The notes under the pieces were generated by a model, which was given only the letters and a program-made list of their open reading frames with translations, was not told where the DNA came from and did no database searches. A program made the translations under genes and the position numbers. A DNA stretch of 64,000 nucleotides from Chryseobacterium sp. GVT01B (GTDB taxonomy: Bacteria; Bacteroidota; Bacteroidia; Flavobacteriales; Weeksellaceae), in contig NZ_JAHXYI010000010.1 in the NCBI RefSeq assembly GCF_019970045.1, positions 1 to 64,000 on the forward strand, in the 5' to 3' direction. Shown here piece after piece: positions 59,421-64,000 of the stretch; positions within the stretch are counted from its first letter, which is position 1, and each line of letters begins with the position of its first letter.

Positions 59421-59660
59421 TTATACTTCTTTAAAGCATACCTGATTTTCTTTCATATAATTCTTCAGTTTCACCATCGTATTTTTTCCGAAACCATGAA
59501 GCTGCATAATTTCTTTCTCGGAATAATCTGAAAGTTTTTCCAAAGAATTTATTTTTTCTTTTTCTAAAGCTCTTCTTGCAGGTATTGCAATAACCCCATG
59601 AAGAAATTCTTCTTTAGGGTCATAATTAAAAGCATAAATGGAATTTAAACTCTTGGACAT
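59421..59660 (-). CDS. Small helix-hairpin-helix protein (RNA polymerase alpha CTD-like), 79 aa
   Basis: I choose ATG 59660 (MSKSLNSIYAFNY), 6 codons inside the longest frame. The C-terminal part, ARRALEKEKINSLEKLSDYS followed by EIMQLHGFGKNTMVKLKNYM, matches the alpha-CTD-like helix-hairpin-helix that binds DNA or protein (compare H-G-x-G pattern). Small proteins of this type occur near SRPBCC/VOC genes in Bacteroidota. Function unknown. It lies 35 bp behind the 59696 gene and is likely cotranscribed. Confidence 0.8.
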   Translation of the reverse strand: MSKSLNSIYAFNYDPKEEFLHGVIAIPARRALEKEKINSLEKLSDYSEKEIMQLHGFGKNTMVKLKNYMKENQVCFKEV

Positions 59661-59695
59661 GATAACTAAATTGATCATGGCTACAAAAAATATTG

Positions 59696-60109
59696 TTAAT
59701 GATTCTCAACATACTTGTGGAAATTATTAAGAATAGCATACCAGCCATCTCGCTGCATTTCCACTGAATTTTGTTTTTCCGGATCGAAAATTTCAATAAC
59801 TTTCGTTGTGTTTTCATCTATTTTATCGAAAACAACTTCTACTTTCCGCCCGTCTTCCATATGATATTTGATAACCTCATGGGGAATAATTTCGTCATAA
59901 ACTCCTTCAAAATCAAATCCGAAACTTTTGTCTTTAGCTTCCATTCTGTTTTTGAATCTGCCTCCTACCTTCAGATCATTTTCAGAACTAGGGCACTGCC
60001 AGCTTTCGTGGGCAAAATTCCATTTTGTGATATGTTTTGGCTCATTGAAATAATTCCAAACTTTCTCAACGGGCGCTAAAATTGTAATGTCTATTTTAAT
60101 TGGATCCAT
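59696..60109 (-). CDS. SRPBCC/AHSA1-like domain protein, 137 aa
   Basis: Third SRPBCC protein of the cluster. It starts PIKIDITILAPVEKVWNYFN and contains HITKWNFAHESWQCPSSEND, FDFEGVYDEIIPHEVIKYHM and the closing MQRDGWYAILNNFHKYVENH. It is about equally distant from the two AHSA1-like proteins at 56412 and 56941. The gene is followed by the small helix-hairpin-helix gene. Predicted cytosolic. A ligand is possible but unknown. Confidence 0.85.
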   Translation of the reverse strand: MDPIKIDITILAPVEKVWNYFNEPKHITKWNFAHESWQCPSSENDLKVGGRFKNRMEAKDKSFGFDFEGVYDEIIPHEVIKYHMEDGRKVEVVFDKIDENTTKVIEIFDPEKQNSVEMQRDGWYAILNNFHKYVENH

Positions 60110-60189
60110 AGTTCTAATTTTTTTTACAGTTTGAATAAAGAGCTGCCCAAAAAATGGGCATCTCTTTTTATGATTAGTTAAATATAGGA

Positions 60190-60621
60190 TTATTTTGCGT
60201 ATTCGTCATTATAGTTCACCATCCAATGAACACCATATTTATCCTGAAAGCATCCGAAATAGTCTCCCCAAAACTGATCTTCAATCGGCATTTCCACATT
60301 TCCGCCATCAGAAAGTTCTTTAAAGATTCTGTCGGCTTCATTTCTTGAATCAGGGAAAATAGAAACATAATTATTATTTCCTACGGTAAGCGTCTGCCCA
60401 AAACCAGGTACAATATCTGATGCCATTAAAAGGTCACCTCCAATAGGCAAAGCAATGTGCATTACCCTGTTTTTTTCTTCTTCTGAAAGGTTTTCTGTAC
60501 CGGGAGCATTTCCCATTTTATGAATTCCTCCTACGAATTCACCACCGAAAACAGTTTTGTAAAAATTGAACGCTTCTTCAGCTGTTCCATCGAAATTTAG
60601 GTATGGATTTAATTTAGCCAT
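60190..60621 (-). CDS. PhnB-like VOC protein, 143 aa
   Basis: Single-domain PhnB family member: KLNPYLNFDGTAEEAFNFYK at the start, VFGGEFVGGIHKMGNAPG, then the D-L-L-M-A-S-D segment and the end YFGCFQDKYGVHWMVNYNDE. Length is the family norm (about 135-150). The closing D-K-Y-G-V-x-W element recurs in both domains of the 58388 protein. No activity is established for the family. It is separated from the hydrolase gene at 60759 by an AT-rich gap of about 140 bp, so it may have its own promoter. Confidence 0.9.
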   Translation of the reverse strand: MAKLNPYLNFDGTAEEAFNFYKTVFGGEFVGGIHKMGNAPGTENLSEEEKNRVMHIALPIGGDLLMASDIVPGFGQTLTVGNNNYVSIFPDSRNEADRIFKELSDGGNVEMPIEDQFWGDYFGCFQDKYGVHWMVNYNDEYAK

Positions 60622-60758
60622 GATTTTTAATTTTAAAGTTATTATAAGGTTCTATCGTTGATCCATTAAGGAATAATTAATTTAGTATGAATAGTAAATA
60701 CAGCTCTGTTTTGAATCATTACAATTCACTTGGCTTGACTCACTATTTTTCAAAGTTC

Positions 60759-61535
60759 TTAATGGTTTATAAATTTTTCTACTTCTCTGACCGTAAAGTC
60801 TATTAAGTTTACATCAATACTTCCGTCAAAGTCAGGCATCATATAAACACCATGAGTTGCGGGAAGTATCATTAACCGGGAACCTTTCACCAGGCGCCAC
60901 ATCGCTGCAGCGTGTTCCGGTTTCATCACATCCTGATCACCACTGATGAATAATGTAGGTGATTGTATAGATATCAGCACTTCATCATCCCAGTCTTCAA
61001 ACGTCTGCATCCTTGTACAGTCTTTCTCAAAAAGATTTTCCAGTTTTGAAAAATCCGGATTGAGATTTAAAAAATTAATTTTGAAAGGTTCCGGCATCGA
61101 TTCAAAAGTGGCTTCCTGCATTCCTTCAAAAAAGCCGTCTATCATTCCGCTTCTTTTATAAAATGCTGAGGCAACAACCAGTTTTTCTACGATTCCAGGA
61201 TGACGGTGGCCAATTTGCATTACCGTACTCCCACCATTGCTGAATCCCCATAAGGAAGCCTTTCCAATGTTTAATTCGGCTAAAAGTCCGGCAACATCAT
61301 CAGCATCCTGCTCAAATGTTTCAGGAATATCACGGTGTTCGCTACGTCCGTGGTTTTGCAGATCGATCCCTATGAGCTGGAACTTGTCTTCCAGCCTGGC
61401 AATGACTTCTTTAAAATCGTACAGAATGGAAGAACCTCCTCCATGAATCAGAACCAATGGTTTTCCGGATCCATAGATCTCATAATACAATTGGATTCCG
61501 TTGACTTTTTTATAGCCTTTTTCTACCGGATTCAT
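60759..61535 (-). CDS. Alpha/beta hydrolase, 258 aa
   Basis: Cytosolic alpha/beta hydrolase with the oxyanion turn KPLVLIHGGGSS, the nucleophile elbow ASLWGFSNGGSTVMQIG (Ser in G-F-S-N-G), an Asp in LFISGDQDVMKPEH and the His in PATHGVYMMP, a complete triad. The D-x-x-N-H-G-R-S segment after the second strand is typical of the lipase/haloperoxidase-like branch. Substrate unknown. The gene starts 2 bp after the stop of the DinB-like gene at 61538, so they share a transcript. Confidence 0.88.
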   Translation of the reverse strand: MNPVEKGYKKVNGIQLYYEIYGSGKPLVLIHGGGSSILYDFKEVIARLEDKFQLIGIDLQNHGRSEHRDIPETFEQDADDVAGLLAELNIGKASLWGFSNGGSTVMQIGHRHPGIVEKLVVASAFYKRSGMIDGFFEGMQEATFESMPEPFKINFLNLNPDFSKLENLFEKDCTRMQTFEDWDDEVLISIQSPTLFISGDQDVMKPEHAAAMWRLVKGSRLMILPATHGVYMMPDFDGSIDVNLIDFTVREVEKFINH

Positions 61536-61537
61536 GA

Positions 61538-62062
61538 TTAGTATTTAAGATTTTCGTCTACATCATACTTCATTCCGGGATAATCCAGAATTCTGCGCAT
61601 CAAGCCTATCTGCCCGCAGAGATAATCTTCACGGCCAATGCACATTCCGACAAAATTGAGTTTCGTTTCTTTAATAAAAGGAATATTCATTCCTATCTCA
61701 AATATCTCATCCAGTTCTTCATCAGTTACTTCATGAAGTCTTTGGAATACTTTAGAGGAAATTTTATGAAAGTTCTCTTTTAATTCAGCTAAAGTTGGAT
61801 ATTTAAAGCCTTCATCCAATGTTTTTCCCTGGAAAAACAAGTCACTGTAAGGGTCTTCTTCCTGTACCCCAAGCACCCAGCCCAAGCCGTAGCGCATGTT
61901 GACAAAATTCCCTGCCATCCATACGATATGGTTGGTTTTATTTTCAATTCTTTTCAATGCATCTTCTTCCGAAATGCCTTCCAAAACATTCATAAAGCTT
62001 TGGGAATGCATTCTGTAAGCCGGAATAACGAGTTCCATTTTTTTTGATTTTGGTGTGTCCAT
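61538..62062 (-). CDS. DinB-like four-helix protein without the metal-binding histidines
   Basis: 174 residues with the DinB helix pattern (VLEGISEEDALKRIENKTNH, then VWMAGNFVNMRYGLG and MCIGREDYLCGQIGLMRRIL). The usual metal ligands are gone. The H-x-x-x-H-x-G-Q element reads R-E-D-Y-L-C-G-Q, and the earlier His positions read Asn (GNFVN). The fold is probably kept, but divalent metal binding is unlikely. Compare the neighbour at 62245, which keeps them. DinB proteins are stress-linked and some are metal-dependent transferases. Cotranscribed with the hydrolase at 60759. Confidence 0.8.
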   Translation of the reverse strand: MDTPKSKKMELVIPAYRMHSQSFMNVLEGISEEDALKRIENKTNHIVWMAGNFVNMRYGLGWVLGVQEEDPYSDLFFQGKTLDEGFKYPTLAELKENFHKISSKVFQRLHEVTDEELDEIFEIGMNIPFIKETKLNFVGMCIGREDYLCGQIGLMRRILDYPGMKYDVDENLKY

Positions 62063-62096
62063 TTTTAATTAGAGATTAGAAGTTAGAAATTATAGG

Positions 62097-62180
62097 TTGG
62101 AGAAACGCAAAGGCGCAAGATTTCTATAAGCTGTGTGTGTGTGTTTAAGGCGCAAGGATTTTATCTTCGATAAAATTGCA
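62097..62180. repeat. Long dispersed repeat, partial copy, with a short GT run
   Basis: TTGGAGAAACGCAAAGGCGC, then a (GT)6 stretch near 62130-62141, TTTAAGGCGCAAGG and TTATCTTCGATAAAATT. The right arm is missing. The GT run is not in the other copies. Confidence 0.65.
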
Positions 62181-62220
62181 CTCTTCTAAAAAGTAATACT
62201 AATATTCCAACGATGTACTT

Positions 62221-62246
62221 GTCATTCCGAGCAAAGCAAGGAATCT
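62221..62246. repeat. Short REP-like hairpin repeat, CC/GG subtype
   Basis: GTCATTCCGAGCAAAGCAAGGAATCT, with stem ATTCC/GGAAT. It directly abuts the stop of the DinB gene at 62245. Confidence 0.7.
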
Positions 62247-62706
62247 ATTTTATGGCACCCGGTTTTCCTAAAATTCTGCGGAGATAACCCAGCTGTCCGC
62301 TGTGGTAAATTTCATGAAGACTTAGGGTTGAAATATCTTTAACCATTTCAGGTTTAAAACTGTTTAGGGTATTAAGTTTCGCTTCCAGCCCGTCCTGAGA
62401 TTGTTTCAAATAGGATTTTAAATCTTCAAAGTTGACTAATTCATCTTTCCGGTTCAAAGGAATTTCACCTCTGTTGTAGCAGGAAAACTTTTCACTGTCC
62501 CACACGGATTCTTCGCCTAAAATATTCAGAAAGGGATTCCTGATATGGATTAAGTGTCCAAGAATCCAATTCATACAGTTAGCTTCACCATTAGGAAAAA
62601 TCATTGATTCTTCATGGGTAATGCCGTCAATATTCAAAGAAATCACCTGATAGTTGCTGACAACTTGATTCTTTATTAATTCTATATCGTTTGATGTTGC
62701 TTCCAT
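62245..62706 (-). CDS. DinB family protein, 153 aa
   Basis: I choose ATG 62706 (MEATSNDIELIKNQVV). The longer frame to 62769 overlaps the VOC gene. Four helices with the metal-binding set intact: GHLIHIRN in the second helix and LSLHEIYHSGQLGYLRRIL (H-x-x-x-H-x-G-Q) in the last. DinB/YfiT proteins use these three His to hold a divalent metal and may act as thiol-dependent transferases. It follows the VOC gene by 31 bp. Confidence 0.88.
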   Translation of the reverse strand: MEATSNDIELIKNQVVSNYQVISLNIDGITHEESMIFPNGEANCMNWILGHLIHIRNPFLNILGEESVWDSEKFSCYNRGEIPLNRKDELVNFEDLKSYLKQSQDGLEAKLNTLNSFKPEMVKDISTLSLHEIYHSGQLGYLRRILGKPGAIK

Positions 62707-62737
62707 TGGATAAGTATTTAATAAGTGAATGATAATA

Positions 62738-63148
62738 TTATTCTGCAGGCATCTGGGATACATCTCCATGCATCACTTCCCACTGATGGCCATTGATATC
62801 AGCAAAACTGCTTTGATACATCCATCCGTAATCTACAGGCTCGCCATATTTTGAACCTCCGTTTCCGATGGCTGTTTTTACCATCTGATCTACTTCTTCG
62901 CGGCTGTTTACCCCAATGGCAAGAAGCACCTGTGTGGTATCTCCTTTAGCAAAAGGTCTGTTGGTAAAGGTCTGGAAGAACTCTTCTTTTAGGAACATGG
63001 TGTAAATATGATTTTCCTTCATGACCACACATATTGCCTTATCGTTTGAAAACTGTTCATTGATAGAAAAGCCTAACTCTGTCCAGAATTCTCTGGTTTT
63101 TTGTACGTCTTTTACGGGTAGGTTGACGTAAATATCAGTAATATTCAT
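62738..63148 (-). CDS. VOC family protein, copy A of a tandem pair, 136 aa
   Basis: A glyoxalase-fold protein. It begins ITDIYVNLPVKDVQKTREFW and contains TELGFSINEQFSNDKAICVV, then DTTQVLLAIGVNSREEVDQM, and ends SQMPAE. The end of the chain (YGWMYQSSFADINGHQWEVM) has a His that could serve as a metal ligand. It is very close to the 63244 product and shares the upstream sequence, so it is a tandem duplicate. Members include fosfomycin/dioxygenase-like enzymes, but the activity here is unknown. Confidence 0.9.
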   Translation of the reverse strand: MNITDIYVNLPVKDVQKTREFWTELGFSINEQFSNDKAICVVMKENHIYTMFLKEEFFQTFTNRPFAKGDTTQVLLAIGVNSREEVDQMVKTAIGNGGSKYGEPVDYGWMYQSSFADINGHQWEVMHGDVSQMPAE

Positions 63149-63205
63149 TTTGTAAATTTTAGTGGTGAATTTTATCCAAAATTACCAAGGTATGGTAAGA
63201 ATGAG

Positions 63206-63221
63206 CTTGTCATAGGACAAG
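63206..63221. promoter_or_regulatory. Crp/Fnr-type dyad upstream of VOC copy A
   Basis: CTTGTC-ATAG-GACAAG, perfect 6-bp arms with a 4-bp spacer. The 5-bp half-site plus N4 geometry matches the FNR-type box TTGAT-N4-ATCAA. It lies about 58 bp before the gene start on the minus strand. Confidence 0.55.
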
Positions 63222-63243
63222 ATTTAATTTTTATTTGGACTAA

Positions 63244-63651
63244 CTATTCTGCAGGCATTTGCGACATATCGGCAAACGTCATGTTCCAGCCATGCCCATC
63301 AATATCCCAAAAGGAATTCTGATACATCCATCCATAATCCTGAGGTTCTTCATGCTGCAACGCACCGTTTTTTACAGCGGTATTCACTATTTTATCTACG
63401 TCTTCACGGCTGTCAAGACCTACTGCTACAAGAACCTGACTGGTATTTTCCTTGGCAACAGGCTTATTGGTAAAGGTCATAAAGTAATCTTCCTGCAGAA
63501 ACATGACATAGATGGTATCATTCAAAGCAACGCAAGCTGCTTTATCATCTGAGAATTGTTCATTAATAGAAAAACCAACCTTGGTCCAGAATTCTTTTGT
63601 TTTCTGTACATCTTTTACCGGAAGGTTTACATAAATTTGATTGACTTTCAT
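63244..63651 (-). CDS. VOC family protein, copy B of a tandem pair, 135 aa
   Basis: Starts VNQIYVNLPVKDVQKTKEFW, continues TKVGFSINEQFSDDKAACVA and TSQVLVAVGLDSREDVDKIV, and ends MSQMPAE, close to copy A along the whole length. The conserved tail YGWMYQNSFWDIDGHGWNMT matches YGWMYQSSFADINGHQWEVM of copy A. Not only the gene but also about 85 bp in front of it are duplicated. The copies differ mainly in the metal/ligand neighbourhood near the C-terminus. Confidence 0.9.
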   Translation of the reverse strand: MKVNQIYVNLPVKDVQKTKEFWTKVGFSINEQFSDDKAACVALNDTIYVMFLQEDYFMTFTNKPVAKENTSQVLVAVGLDSREDVDKIVNTAVKNGALQHEEPQDYGWMYQNSFWDIDGHGWNMTFADMSQMPAE

Positions 63652-63709
63652 TTTTGTAATTTTAGTGTTAATCTGTTATCCAAAATTACCAAGGTGCAAT
63701 GAAAATCAA

Positions 63710-63725
63710 CTTGTCATAGGGCAAG
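63710..63725. promoter_or_regulatory. Crp/Fnr-type dyad upstream of VOC copy B
   Basis: CTTGTC-ATAG-GGCAAG, one mismatch from the perfect site at 63206. It lies 2 bp from the stop of the Crp/Fnr gene. Confidence 0.5.
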
Positions 63726-63727
63726 AT

Positions 63728-64000
63728 TTAATTTTTCTTAGGATGTGAGACAATTTCCTTACGGATACGGCTCAAAGAAGTGTCTGTAACTCCCAGATAG
63801 GAAGCAATTTGTTTCAATGGTGCAAATTGTATGACTTTAGCTTTCTGCTCCAGCAGATTAAGATATCTTCTGGTTGCTGAAAGGGTGAACATTTCTACAG
63901 ATCTCTGTTTGTAGGCAAAAAGTTCCTGAGACATCCATGATCTTCCCCATTCTCTGAGGTTTGGAATTTTATGGAATAATTCCTGAAACGTATCATAATC
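63728..64000 (-). CDS. Crp/Fnr family transcriptional regulator, 5' end outside the window
   Basis: The frame on the minus strand stays open to the window edge, so the ATG at 63934 is an internal Met, not the start. 90 residues are present. The long C-helix region (WGRSWMSQELFAYKQRSVEM) is followed by the winged helix: SATRRYLNLLEQKAKVIQFA, then LKQIASYLGVTDTSLSRIRK as the recognition helix, and EIVSHPKKN at the end. The cyclic-nucleotide-like barrel should lie beyond 64000. It is codirectional with the duplicated VOC genes, and the dyads at 63710 and 63206 are its likely sites. Confidence 0.9.
   Translation of the reverse strand, partial: DYDTFQELFHKIPNLREWGRSWMSQELFAYKQRSVEMFTLSATRRYLNLLEQKAKVIQFAPLKQIASYLGVTDTSLSRIRKEIVSHPKKN

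Noticed and set aside
63728..63934. A complete 68-residue HTH protein
   Set aside because: The frame stays open upstream to the window edge with sequence typical of a Crp/Fnr protein, so this is the end of a larger gene.

Overview
The window comes from a Flavobacteriia genome of the Chryseobacterium type. It is AT-rich, with many exported proteins whose signal peptides end in AQ, and Bacteroidota-style -7 boxes (TAnnTTTG) sit in front of several genes. It carries a Chryseobacterium-like GG-type leader peptide and two families of dispersed palindromic repeats. I see no phage, transposase, rRNA, CRISPR array or integrase. There is one tRNA, tRNA-Arg with anticodon UCG. Genes run off both ends: a dicarboxylate symporter on the left and a Crp/Fnr regulator on the right.

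Left part, 1-12.2 kb. A DAACS symporter is divergent from a DcaP-like porin, a plausible inner plus outer membrane route for dicarboxylates, and the gap between them holds repeated ATTGACA motifs. Two exported proteins, an orphan four-cysteine bacteriocin-like precursor and an AraC regulator follow. The AraC gene leads into the most interesting block (6277-12178): two small secreted subunits, a PapD-like chaperone, a two-domain protein whose second half resembles the main subunit, and a 932-residue usher-like outer membrane barrel. I read this as a Bacteroidota chaperone-usher-like fibre system.

Middle, 12.2-30 kb. tRNA-Arg, then an operon of a large TPR protein, a lipoprotein and an outer membrane barrel. 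Next come a tandem pair of secreted CocE/S15-type hydrolases, an APC permease, an Mpo1-like protein, small exported proteins, a DUF3857/transglutaminase protein, a duplicated DUF4377 lipoprotein and an SPFH protein.

30-41 kb. A Crp/Fnr regulator precedes a five-gene operon (YceI, tautomerase, SDR, lumazine-binding-like, nitronate monooxygenase) with a CRP-like dyad between them. dGTPase, a methyltransferase and an Fpg/Nei-like glycosylase follow. A LytS/LytTR-type two-component system is divergent from a small protein plus a DUF6268 barrel, with two pairs of direct repeats at 21-bp spacing in the shared promoter region.

41-55.8 kb. A GT32-like glycosyltransferase, an SMR transporter and an 1.1-kb stretch holding only a 26-residue peptide and structured RNA-like elements. 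Then an AAA+ ATPase with a PLP-binding YggS-type protein, gcvP, a Cys-rich 49-residue peptide, a DnaJ-like protein, an ECF sigma operon and an S9 peptidase.

55.8-64 kb. A run of small minus-strand genes from abundant families: DoxX, SRPBCC, SDR, PhnB/VOC, HhH, DinB and alpha/beta hydrolase. It ends in a duplicated VOC gene pair, each with a CTTGTC-N4-GACAAG-like dyad, beside the Crp/Fnr gene.
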